DNA of 6,711 nt. Origin: Planctomycetaceae bacterium. Its GTDB lineage: Bacteria; Planctomycetota; Planctomycetia; Pirellulales; Thermoguttaceae. Positions 1 through 6,448 of this stretch are shown here, piece by piece. Each line of letters starts with the position of its first letter. Position 1 is the first letter of the stretch. Below the pieces are notes generated by a model. It made no database searches. It saw nothing but the letters and a program-made list of their open reading frames with translations, and had not been told where the DNA came from. Location: positions 1 through 6,711 of the forward strand of contig JAIROD010000244.1 in the NCBI GenBank assembly GCA_031257725.1, read 5' to 3'. The position numbers and the translations under genes were made by a program.

Positions 1-14
1 GTAGAAAATTGCGA

Positions 15-187
15 GGTAGGCGATCCGTCCGCTGGACGGTCGCGCCGGTTGAGATTTAACTGACACCAGGAAGGTTTGTCCTGTCTATCGCACGTCGATT
101 CAATAATAAACCGTTTTGCCGGGGCAAACCGTTTGGGAATCAGTGAAATCCCAACCGGCGCGACCGTTCGGCGAACGGTCGCCTACC
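15..187. repeat. Inverted-repeat element with structured arms
   Basis: The left arm (15-62) and right arm (141-187) are reverse complements with a few mismatches and one single-base gap; the outer 43 bases match at about 38 positions. Each arm folds into its own hairpin. In the left arm 25-30 pairs with 34-39 (CCGTCC/GGACGG), extended by 21-23 with 40-42. In the right arm 161-169 pairs perfectly with 173-181 (CGACCGTTC/GAACGGTCG). Arm differences inside the stems keep the pairing. The 78-base centre has two more small hairpins (67-71 with 79-83, and 115-120 with 123-128) and a direct repeat AAACCGTTT at 108-116 and 126-134. No reading frame or transposase is seen. It looks like a MITE-like or REP/BIME-like non-autonomous element. 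I could not identify a target-site duplication, and only 14 bases of left flank are available. Confidence 0.75.
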
Positions 188-261
188 TGCTAATAATTGA
201 CCTAAAATTTTTATCCATTTTAACAACCACCCTCTGAACGCTAGGAAAATATTCCCAACAA

Positions 262-393
262 GCGATGCCCTGTAAGGGCAATCGCCATGATTTCTGATGT
301 TGCTTTCGCCCTTTCAGGGCTTATTCTCATGGTGATTCCTTACGTAGGGCGTTGCCCTACGCTATTGCCGATTGCCTCTTCGGGGCGGTTGGC
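262..393. repeat. Cluster of four intergenic hairpins
   Basis: Four hairpins follow one another. 262-271 pairs with 275-285 (GCGATGCCCT, one bulged base). 308-312 pairs with 316-320 (GCCCT/AGGGC). 343-350 pairs with 354-361 (CGTAGGGC/GCCCTACG, perfect). 367-378 pairs with 382-393 (12 pairs, four of them G-T on this strand). In addition 281-290 can pair with 327-336 (ten pairs, one G-T), enclosing the second hairpin and competing with the first. The similar cores suggest a repeat family. From memory, sequences with this GCCCT-loop-AGGGC style are scattered through intergenic regions of several phyla, but I cannot check the family here. No open reading frame is supported. Together with 15-187 it fills the gene-free stretch 1-458; the remainder (188-261, 394-458) shows only a weak stem at 428-433/448-453. 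Confidence 0.6.
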
Positions 394-458
394 GACTGAA
401 TAGTTACTATCAGGGTTTGGAATCGGCTTGTCTTGCTTCCGCTTGAGAGACAATAGTT

Positions 459-689
459 TCAGAAATAAATCGCCATTGTGTTACTGAGACCATCTGTAAT
501 GTCCGCAAACGATGATGATATCCGATGAAAAATCATTCCCTGTTGTCTTGAGGAATCATCATCTTCTGGAGTAGCAATATCGTGGCGATTATTAAATGCG
601 ACAGACATACTCATCGTGAGAGCATTTCGTTTGTTGTTTGGTACTGCAAGCGGAATGATTGACAGCGGGTCGTAATCCGCTTGCAACAC
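459..689 (-). pseudogene. Decayed fragment of a DUF1559-type protein
   Basis: A 76-codon open stretch (GTG at 689, stop at 459-461) ends with residues resembling the segment GMIFHRISSSFADITDGLSN, followed by TMAI. In DUF1559 proteins, the secreted pilin-like family expanded in Planctomycetota, a G-[MV]-[FI]-x-R then I-[TR]-DG-[TL]-SNT-[IM] stretch sits in the middle of the domain. Here the N-terminal pilin-like helix and methylation site, and the C-terminal H-x9-DG motif, are all missing. A stop falls right after the SNT motif, where a [GE]-rich segment should continue. Upstream the same frame has two adjacent stops (about 696-702), so this is not the start of a gene. I read it as a relic rather than a functional small gene. 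The match rests on one short motif; a chance reading frame in degenerate intergenic DNA is the alternative. Confidence 0.45.
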
Positions 690-725
690 TCTCCGCTATC
701 AACGCTTCACTTTCCACCATAAAAA

Positions 726-926
726 TCATCCTCCGCCGACAAGTGTAACAAGTTCAAGGGTATCACCGTCCTCAAGCCGGACATTCGCAAATGTTCGGTA
801 AGGAACAAGATGGCGGTTTCGTTCCACCGCAACATGGCGGTTAGTCAATTCCAGAAGTTCCAGAAGTTGCTGAACCGTCAAACCGTCGGGAATTTCCGTT
901 GGTTCATCGTTGATTGTTAGTTTCAT
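726..926 (-). CDS. thiS: ThiS, thiamine biosynthesis sulfur-carrier protein
   Basis: A 66-residue ubiquitin-like (beta-grasp) protein ending in VTLVGGG. ThiS is adenylated by a ThiF/MoeB-type enzyme at its C-terminal Gly-Gly and converted to a thiocarboxylate. It then donates sulfur to ThiG for the thiazole ring of thiamine, in the cytoplasm. Visible family features are the short N-terminal strand MKLTIND, the T-V-x-x-L-L-x-x-L helix start (residues 17-26), VAVERN with VPY (32-43), DGD near 53-55, and the terminal glycines (64-66). E. coli ThiS is also 66 residues and ends in GG. The extra glycine and the VTLVGGG ending favour ThiS over MoaD. I chose the ATG at 926; a TTG two codons earlier (932) is open but unlikely. 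No clear Shine-Dalgarno is seen. No thiG, thiF, thiH or thiO lies next to it in the window, and no TPP riboswitch motif is recognisable upstream. The bases after its stop lead into the DUF1559 relic. Confidence 0.92.
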   Translation of the reverse strand: MKLTINDEPTEIPDGLTVQQLLELLELTNRHVAVERNRHLVPYRTFANVRLEDGDTLELVTLVGGG

Positions 927-975
927 GGTCAAAATTTAATAGATCGTTTACAAGTTTCCCTACCGCTTTTGTGCA

Positions 976-1048
976 ACCCCTAAAGGGGGTGAGGTGGTTG
1001 TGTGTCCGTTACCGCTGGTTGAAACCGGCGGTTATGCACGTAGTACGT
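976..1048. repeat. Small palindromes upstream of thiS
   Basis: Three short dyads sit in the spacer between thiS and infB. ACCCC at 976-980 pairs with GGGGT around 986-990 across TAAA. ACCGCTGGT (1011-1019) pairs with ACCGGCGGT (1024-1032) across TGAA, nine pairs with one G-T. ACGTAGTACGT (1038-1048) is a near-perfect dyad. They abut the 76-bp repeat copy that follows and may be part of a larger composite repeat unit. Neither arm arrangement is followed by a convincing T run on the minus strand, so I do not call a terminator for infB here. Confidence 0.5.
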
Positions 1049-1088
1049 ATTGATTGCCGATTAACGTATTATTTTACCCATTTATCCT

Positions 1089-1164
1089 GTCAACGACAGG
1101 GTTTACCCTATGTTTTGGGGTTAAGTCGAACAACGCGGGGCAAGCCTACACCGTTAACGTTCGG
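1089..1164 (+). repeat. 76-bp palindromic repeat, copy A
   Basis: This stretch matches 6636-6711 over 76 bases without gaps, with eight differences (68/76). The outermost bases are inverted (GTCAAC at the left, CCGTTAAC at the right; in copy B GTTAAC at both ends). The left half carries a hairpin AGGG-TTTA-CCCT (1098-1109). An alternative hairpin CCTGTC/GACAGG (1086-1091 with 1095-1100) overlaps it. It lies about 40 bases downstream of the infB stop and could affect transcript ends, but it lacks a clear U tract. It has no coding capacity of its own. Confidence 0.85.
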
Positions 1165-1204
1165 TAAATTCTGAAGAATTATTAGAGATGCCCACTGGTA
1201 AAGA

Positions 1205-4200
1205 TTAAAAGGTTCTCGCGACTTCTTCGATTTTGTATGTTTCGAGAATATCGCCTTCTTTCAGGTCATTAAACCCTCGAAGCTTCATACCGCATTCGTA
1301 ACCTTCGCGAACTTCTTTCACATCATCTTTTTCACGTTTAAGAGAGTCAAGCGGATATTCCCCGATAATCCGGCTTTCCCGAATAATTCGAACCCGACAA
1401 TCCCGCTCCACTGTTCCTGAAATCACCCGACATCCGGCAATCGCTCCAAGACGACTGATCATAAACACACGTTGTACCAATGCCCGCCCCAATTCCTTGA
1501 CCTGTTCCACCGGTTTGAGCATTCCCTCCAACGCCTTTTTAATATCATCCGTTAAATTGTAAATAATATCATAACGTCTTATCTGAATCTTTTTCCGGTC
1601 TGCCAGAATACGGGCGTTTTCGTCGGGGACAACATTGAACCCGACAATAATCGCATCCGACGCATCCGCAAGTTGAACATCCGCCTCCGAAATCCCTCCA
1701 ACAGTCGCTTGCAAAATTTTAATCTTAACTTCAGGATGTTCCAATTTACTTAACTCTTTCCGAATCGCCTCAATCGAACCACGAACATCGGCACGAATAA
1801 TTACGTTTAGCGTTTGAGTTGTTTGTGCGGAATTGATACGTTGGAATAACGTTTCCAGCGTAACATGAGATTGAACGTCCGCCAGTATATTTTTCCGCTC
1901 TTCGTCCAGCCGTTGTTCCGCAATAGTTCGAGCGTCCGAAATATCGTCCAAAACACAAAATTTACTGCCGGCACTCGGTGCAATATTGAGACCAATTAAC
2001 TGGACAGGCGTACTCGGTGTTGCTTTATTAATTATTTTTTTCGTGTCCAGCGTATCATACATCACCTTAACACGACCATAGGCAGTACCACAAAGAACTA
2101 CATCACCGGTTCGTAATGTTCCGTTTTGAACCAGTATTTTACAGCTAACTCCCTGACCCGATTGAAGTTCCGCCTCCAACGCCACACCAATTGCCGGACG
2201 ACTCGGATTCGCTTTAAGTTCATGGAGTTCCGCCACCACCTGAATTGTTTCAAGTAATTTGTCCACCCCTAAACCCGTTAAACCGCTACATCGAATCACT
2301 TCAATATCGCCGCCCCATTCGCTTGGCATTAACTCGTGAGCGGCAAGTTCCTGAATCACTCGGTCTGGATTCACTCCGGGTAAATCCATTTTGTTTAACG
2401 CAACAACAATCGGAACTCCCGCAGCTTTGGCATGAGAAATCGCTTCTTCGGTTTGCGGCATCACCCCGTCGTCCGCCGCAACAACCAGAACAACAATATC
2501 CGTACAATTCGCGCCGCGCGCCCGCATCTCCGTAAATGCTTCATGCCCCGGCGTGTCAACAAACGTAATATCCTCGCCATTTTCCATCTTAACCCGATAG
2601 GCGCGAATATGTTGCGTTATACCGCCCTTTTCGCCGGAAACAACATTTAAATGAAGAATATAGTCCAGCAACGTCGTTTTGCCGTGATCAACATGACCAA
2701 GCACGGTTACTACCGGAGGACGCGGTTTAAGAGTTTCCGGCTGGTCTTTTTCTTCAAACAATGACGCAACCAATCGATCTTCCAGTGAAATCTGATCCTT
2801 CACAGAAAGACGTATCTCAAACGCCGCCGCCAAAAGTTCAGCAGATTCCCGGTCTAATTGCGAATTAATCATCATGGGAGTTCCCATTTCAAGAAGTTTT
2901 TTTATAACTACGGGAACAGAAATCCCTGTCTGTTCGGCAAATTGTTTGACCGAACAAGGAAGTTGGATAACAATATCGGTCTTGCGCGGCGCAGCCGTAC
3001 TCACCGCCTGTCCGCGATTACGCTGACGTTTGAGTTGACGCGGAATAACCGCCGTTTCTTCGTCAAAATCACTGCGATTATTACGCCGTGTCGCTCCGCT
3101 TCGCCGCTTTTTCTTGGTCTCTTCCACTAACGGAATAGGAATATCGCCCGCCTCGCCCCGACGATGTTGATGACGGCTGCCTTTTCCGGGACGCTCCTCA
3201 ACCGTTTCGGGTTGGAAACTTTTTCCTTTCCCTTTTCCCTTCCCTTTCCCCTTGTCCTTTGTTTTACGTTCTTCTTCTTTTTTGCGTTGACGCTCTTCGT
3301 GTTTCCGAATATGGTTTTCAAGTTCTTTGGAAGTTCCGGTCGTAATGACACTACGAATGACCTCTTTCGGCAAAACCATATCCGGCTTTTGCGGAGTCGG
3401 ATCTCTGCGTTTGGGCGTTTTTGGTGTCGGTGCTTTGGGAACAGGCGCAATACGGATTGAAGGACCGGTCGGCTTCGGCGACGGTGAATGGGAAGGTTTA
3501 TTGCTCTCCGGTTTTTTTCGCAACGCATCAAGATTCGGAATCTTATCGGTAATAACACGCATCGGTCCCCGATAATCATCACGCCGCGTCGCCACCGCAT
3601 GACCCGGTTCGGAAAGTCCGGTTGTTATCGGCGATGTAGGAGGCGGTGTTTCCGGCTTTTTCAAAAAAGCATTCAACGGAGTCGATTTTCTCGATGTTCC
3701 ACCTTTGGAGTCTGCCCCGCCCTTAAATTCCGATTCACCTTTGGGTTCCGATTCGCCCTTAATACCGGCTGGAGGCAACCCGATATGACCAATCGACGGC
3801 GGAAGAGGAGTTGTGAAAGACGGCAACGGTCTATTAGCCGTATTATTCGCATTATTCGATAAATTTTTGCCTGATGATTGTTTCAACGGCGGGGTTTGCC
3901 CCGCGCCGGATGGTTGTTTCGGCGTTTTAGCCGAAAAACCCTTGTTCGGTGATTGTTTTAACGGCGGAGTTTGCCCCGTGCCGGATGGTTGTTTCGGCGC
4001 ATTCGGTGAAGAACCTTTGCCCGATGATTGTTTTAACGGCGGAGTTTGCCCCGTGCCGGATGGTTGTTTCGGCGCATTCGGCGAAAAACCTTTGCCCGGT
4101 GATTGTTTTAACGGCGGAGTTTGCCCTGCGGTAGATGGTTGTTTCGGCGCATTCGGCGAAGAACCTTTGCCCGGTGATTGTTTTAACGGCGGAGTTTGCC

Positions 4201-4774
4201 CTGCGATAGATGGTTGTTTCGGCGCATTAGCCGAAGAACCTTTGCCCGGTGATTGTTTTAACGGCGGAGTTTGCCCTGCGGCAGATGGTTGTTTCGGTGC
4301 ATTAGCCGAAAAATCCTTTTCCGGTAACTTTTTCTCTGCCGGTTCGTGATGTGTAACGATTACCGGTTTTTTCTCTGTTTTTTTCTCCGATTTATTTTCA
4401 GGTTTATTTTCCGGTTGAAGCGGAACGGTATCGGCGGGCGGAACCGGAACGGCTGAAATTTCTTTAACTTCGTTATGTTCGGTAGTTTGAGGAGTTGACG
4501 TTTCTTTTTTGGTGTGCGGTTCAAGAATACGGATTTTCTTTTCCGTTGGCGTTGCCGGAGGACGTTGAAATACCGTATCGGGAAAACCGGTGCCGGATTT
4601 TGAAGGTTTTACCTGAGTTTTTTGGACGATAGCCTTTACCTTTTCAACTTCTTCGTCGGTTAGGCTGGCCAATGAAGAACCTTTCCCTTCGATTCCCAAT
4701 TGTTTTAGGACATCGATGAGTTTCTTGGTTTCGACCTTGAGTTGTTGCGCCAGTGCGTAAATTCGAATGGACAA
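1205..4774 (-). CDS. infB: Translation initiation factor IF-2
   Basis: A 1189-residue GTPase that brings fMet-tRNA to the 30S subunit and promotes 50S joining. Domains seen: an N-terminal IF2_N fold (1-50, IRIYALAQQLKVETKKLIDVL); a very long low-complexity Pro/Lys/Ser linker (51-598); a second IF2_N-like module (599-655); the G domain with G1 GHVDHGKT (693-700), G2 GGITQHI (717-723), G3 DTPGH (740-744, the His equivalent to catalytic His448 of E. coli), G4 NKMD (794-797) and a G5 region SGLTG (830-834, where SA[KL] is more usual). Domain II follows at about 858-945, then domain III (about 960-1065, RADVRGSIEAI) and the initiator-tRNA-binding domain IV (about 1090-1185, DDVKEVREGYECG). E. coli IF-2 has 890 residues; the excess is all linker. 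The linker holds six 25-residue repeats (151-300) and a KGKGKGKGKGK run (508-518). The start is TTG: no ATG or GTG lies in frame between it and the upstream stop, and the IF2_N fold begins right there. It follows nusA by 243 bases. rbfA, often next, is absent. Confidence 0.99.
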   Translation of the reverse strand: MSIRIYALAQQLKVETKKLIDVLKQLGIEGKGSSLASLTDEEVEKVKAIVQKTQVKPSKSGTGFPDTVFQRPPATPTEKKIRILEPHTKKETSTPQTTEHNEVKEISAVPVPPADTVPLQPENKPENKSEKKTEKKPVIVTHHEPAEKKLPEKDFSANAPKQPSAAGQTPPLKQSPGKGSSANAPKQPSIAGQTPPLKQSPGKGSSPNAPKQPSTAGQTPPLKQSPGKGFSPNAPKQPSGTGQTPPLKQSSGKGSSPNAPKQPSGTGQTPPLKQSPNKGFSAKTPKQPSGAGQTPPLKQSSGKNLSNNANNTANRPLPSFTTPLPPSIGHIGLPPAGIKGESEPKGESEFKGGADSKGGTSRKSTPLNAFLKKPETPPPTSPITTGLSEPGHAVATRRDDYRGPMRVITDKIPNLDALRKKPESNKPSHSPSPKPTGPSIRIAPVPKAPTPKTPKRRDPTPQKPDMVLPKEVIRSVITTGTSKELENHIRKHEERQRKKEEERKTKDKGKGKGKGKGKSFQPETVEERPGKGSRHQHRRGEAGDIPIPLVEETKKKRRSGATRRNNRSDFDEETAVIPRQLKRQRNRGQAVSTAAPRKTDIVIQLPCSVKQFAEQTGISVPVVIKKLLEMGTPMMINSQLDRESAELLAAAFEIRLSVKDQISLEDRLVASLFEEKDQPETLKPRPPVVTVLGHVDHGKTTLLDYILHLNVVSGEKGGITQHIRAYRVKMENGEDITFVDTPGHEAFTEMRARGANCTDIVVLVVAADDGVMPQTEEAISHAKAAGVPIVVALNKMDLPGVNPDRVIQELAAHELMPSEWGGDIEVIRCSGLTGLGVDKLLETIQVVAELHELKANPSRPAIGVALEAELQSGQGVSCKILVQNGTLRTGDVVLCGTAYGRVKVMYDTLDTKKIINKATPSTPVQLIGLNIAPSAGSKFCVLDDISDARTIAEQRLDEERKNILADVQSHVTLETLFQRINSAQTTQTLNVIIRADVRGSIEAIRKELSKLEHPEVKIKILQATVGGISEADVQLADASDAIIVGFNVVPDENARILADRKKIQIRRYDIIYNLTDDIKKALEGMLKPVEQVKELGRALVQRVFMISRLGAIAGCRVISGTVERDCRVRIIRESRIIGEYPLDSLKREKDDVKEVREGYECGMKLRGFNDLKEGDILETYKIEEVARTF
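3876..4325 (-). repeat. Six 75-bp in-frame tandem repeats in infB linker
   Basis: Six consecutive units of exactly 75 bases start at 3876, 3951, 4026, 4101, 4176 and 4251; each begins GATTG on the plus strand. They encode six 25-residue units (residues about 151-300) of the type APKQPS-x-x-GQTPPLKQSPGKG, with Lys, Pro, Ser and Gln dominant and no acidic residues in the core, so presumably disordered and basic. Units at 3951 and 4026 differ at only three bases. The first 30 bases of each unit resemble the left half of the intergenic 76-bp repeat (see findings). The array keeps the reading frame open throughout. Confidence 0.97.
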
Positions 4775-4783
4775 GTCTCGACT

Positions 4784-4789
4784 CTCTCC
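4784..4789 (-). promoter_or_regulatory. Ribosome binding site of infB
   Basis: On the minus strand GGAGAG lies nine bases before the TTG start at 4774. It supports the non-ATG start and is the only good Shine-Dalgarno in the window; nusA and thiS lack one. Confidence 0.6.
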
Positions 4790-4793
4790 AAAA

Positions 4794-4807
4794 GGCCTTG
4801 TAAGGCC
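4794..4807 (-). promoter_or_regulatory. Hairpin with short U run before infB
   Basis: GGCCTT and AAGGCC flank two bases, a perfect dyad read on the minus strand as GGCCTTACAAGGCC followed by TTTT and then the infB ribosome binding site. It resembles a minimal intrinsic terminator or pause hairpin, though the U run is short. It lies just upstream of the TTG start, so it could also affect ribosome access. Function is inferred only. Confidence 0.4.
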
Positions 4808-5017
4808 GAAAGCAAGTGAAACGGGTTGCCGAAAATATCAAGAACAACAGGAATGCCCATACCGAGAGCAATCCCATCATTTTTTTCCGACATCCCTCTT
4901 ATTAATTAGTAAATTGTGTTTTATTACATAAAGGAACATCCTTGAACTGCAAAGGGTGAATGAGGAACCCCCTCAAAAAACTCAAACATCAAACAATTCG
5001 GAACAAACAATCGGATA

Positions 5018-6289
5018 TTACTCATCGGTTTCTGTTTCGGCAACGATTTCTTCATTTTCCGTTTTAGTTTGTTCACGATTTGAGCGATTGGCCTTAATTT
5101 TTTCTTCTTGTTCAGCGAATTGTTCAGCTTGTTCGATAATAGCTTCCGCTTCATCCATTGAGATATTTCCCATTTGCGCCAAATCATTGGGTTCGATGAT
5201 TGAGAGGTCATCGAAGGTTAAAAAACCTTCACCAACGAGCCGGTCAGCGAGTTCCGGGTCAATACCTTCGATTAGGGCGTAACCTTCGATGGCTTTTTCG
5301 ATATCGGCTTCGAGTTCTTCGCGGGTCATAATTTCGACATCCCAACCGCAAAGTTTACTGGCGAGCCGGACATTTTGTCCTTTTCGTCCGATGGCTAAGG
5401 ATCGTTGATCTTGCCGTACCAACACGACTGCTCTTCCGAGCATGGAGCAGAGGATTACTTCTTCGATTTCGGCGGGTCGGAGTGCGTTTGGAATAAAGAC
5501 TTGCATATCGGAGTTCCAGGGGACGACATCGATTCGTTCATCATTGAGTTCTTCGGTGATATTTTTGATTCGGCTTCCGCGCATTCCGATACAGGCGCCG
5601 ACACAGTCAACCCGTTGATCGCTGCTGTAAACGGCAATTTTAGTACGATAACCGGGTTCACGGGCAACACTTTTAATTTCGATGACTGCTTCCTGAATTT
5701 CGGGAATTTCCTGTTCAAACAATTTTTGGACAAAAATTGGACGAATACGGCTTAGAATGACTTTAACGCGGTTATTGTTTTTTTTGACTTCAATGACAAT
5801 TCCGCGAATTCGGTCGCCTGGGTGAAAAACTTCACCGGGGATTCTTTCGCCGCGTGGCAAAACCGCTTCGACACCATGTAGAGCGACAGTAATTGCGCCG
5901 CCTTCCCGAAAGAGGTCTTCTTTACTTTTCCCTTTTCCGCTTTCGATTCGTTGCACGATTCCGACGACCATTTGATCAATTTGAGCGCGATTTTCTTCAA
6001 AGATGGCATCTTGTTCTGCTTCACGAATTTTCTGGATCATAACCTGCTTCGCGCTTTGTGCTCCGATCCGTTCACTTATTTCTTCTGGTGAAATTGGTTC
6101 ACCGTTTCGTGTTCCTGAGATTTCGCCGGTTTCACGATCGACATGAATTTTTATGATCGTTTCTTCGCCGTATTGTTTCCGAGCCGCTGTTGCAATGGCA
6201 GCCTCTACGCCGATAAACACGATTTCTTTATCGATTCGTTTATCGCGGTGGATGGCATCGACTATTCTTAGTACTTCGCTGGGATTCAT
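5018..6289 (-). CDS. nusA: Transcription termination/antitermination factor NusA
   Basis: A 423-residue RNA-polymerase-associated factor that modulates pausing, intrinsic termination and antitermination. Domains in order: the N-terminal RNAP-binding domain (about 1-105, starting MNPSEVLRIVDAI); an S1 domain (about 107-183, with VVGIVQRIE and PGDRIRGIVIEV); KH1 (about 200-275, GACIGMRGSRI at 231-241); KH2 (about 280-345, SLAIGRKGQNV at 297-307); a single helix-hairpin-helix-like C-terminal region (about 335-392, IDPELADRLVGEGF); and an acidic low-complexity tail (393-423). E. coli NusA has 495 residues with two acidic repeats; this protein has only one comparable unit, as in many other bacteria. 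The ATG at 6289 fits the family N-terminus; no Shine-Dalgarno precedes it. It is followed by infB without an obvious terminator. rimP, often upstream, is not present within 420 bases. Confidence 0.98.
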   Translation of the reverse strand: MNPSEVLRIVDAIHRDKRIDKEIVFIGVEAAIATAARKQYGEETIIKIHVDRETGEISGTRNGEPISPEEISERIGAQSAKQVMIQKIREAEQDAIFEENRAQIDQMVVGIVQRIESGKGKSKEDLFREGGAITVALHGVEAVLPRGERIPGEVFHPGDRIRGIVIEVKKNNNRVKVILSRIRPIFVQKLFEQEIPEIQEAVIEIKSVAREPGYRTKIAVYSSDQRVDCVGACIGMRGSRIKNITEELNDERIDVVPWNSDMQVFIPNALRPAEIEEVILCSMLGRAVVLVRQDQRSLAIGRKGQNVRLASKLCGWDVEIMTREELEADIEKAIEGYALIEGIDPELADRLVGEGFLTFDDLSIIEPNDLAQMGNISMDEAEAIIEQAEQFAEQEEKIKANRSNREQTKTENEEIVAETETDE

Positions 6290-6371
6290 GATCTGATTTT
6301 AGTCCCAAAATACGGTTTGTTAAGGACTTGGCGTATTTTAATATTGAATTAAATCGTAATAATAAGTTATG

Positions 6372-6397
6372 AAAAAATGCGGCATATTAGCGCGCAT
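6372..6397 (-). terminator. Terminator-like hairpin in nusA leader
   Basis: Read on the minus strand, ATGCG pairs with CGCAT, with GC/GC and one bulged base inside and a TAATAT loop, followed at once by a run of Ts. It lies between the candidate promoter and the nusA start, about 70 bases after the predicted transcript start. It may be an attenuator, or the end of a short leader RNA. The stem is short (seven pairs), so strength is uncertain. Confidence 0.45.
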
Positions 6398-6448
6398 CCC
6401 ACACACAGGCCAATTTCGATTTCCTTGTTTTGGACAAAGAAGGCATCT

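Larger units (their letters stand above)
4775..5017 (-). other. nusA-infB spacer, no clear gene
   Basis: This spacer is long for a co-transcribed pair. It contains small stems at 4931-4935/4939-4943 and 4961-4965/4971-4975. The latter is preceded, not followed, by a T run in the minus direction, so it is not a terminator for nusA. Two short overlapping reading frames begin at 4893 and 4880 and run across the infB start (see findings). A 21-codon frame (MFEFFEGVPHSPF start) ends at about 4924 without a ribosome binding site. None has recognisable homology, and I do not call any of them as a gene. Confidence 0.5.

Noticed and set aside
1..400. CRISPR array suggested by serial palindromes
   Set aside because: The hairpins differ in sequence and spacing; there is no regular repeat-spacer pattern and no cas gene.
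914..1174. Plus-strand frame of 86 residues between thiS and infB
   Set aside because: It overlaps the thiS start and is made mostly of palindromic repeat DNA; no family resemblance.
933..1204. TPP riboswitch upstream of thiS
   Set aside because: The conserved CTGAGA and ACCTGA-type core elements of the thi box are not visible in the spacer.
3813..4349. Plus-strand frame of 178 residues with Cys-rich 25-residue repeats (DCFNGGVCP...), looking like a repeat-rich secreted protein
   Set aside because: It is the exact antisense of the infB linker repeats. Its periodicity is imposed by the 75-bp array, and it has no independent start signal or family match.
4961..4980. Terminator after nusA (TGAGG/CCTCA stem next to a six-base A/T run)
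   Set aside because: In the minus direction the T run comes before the stem, and in the plus direction the stem is followed by As, so neither strand has a stem followed by U.
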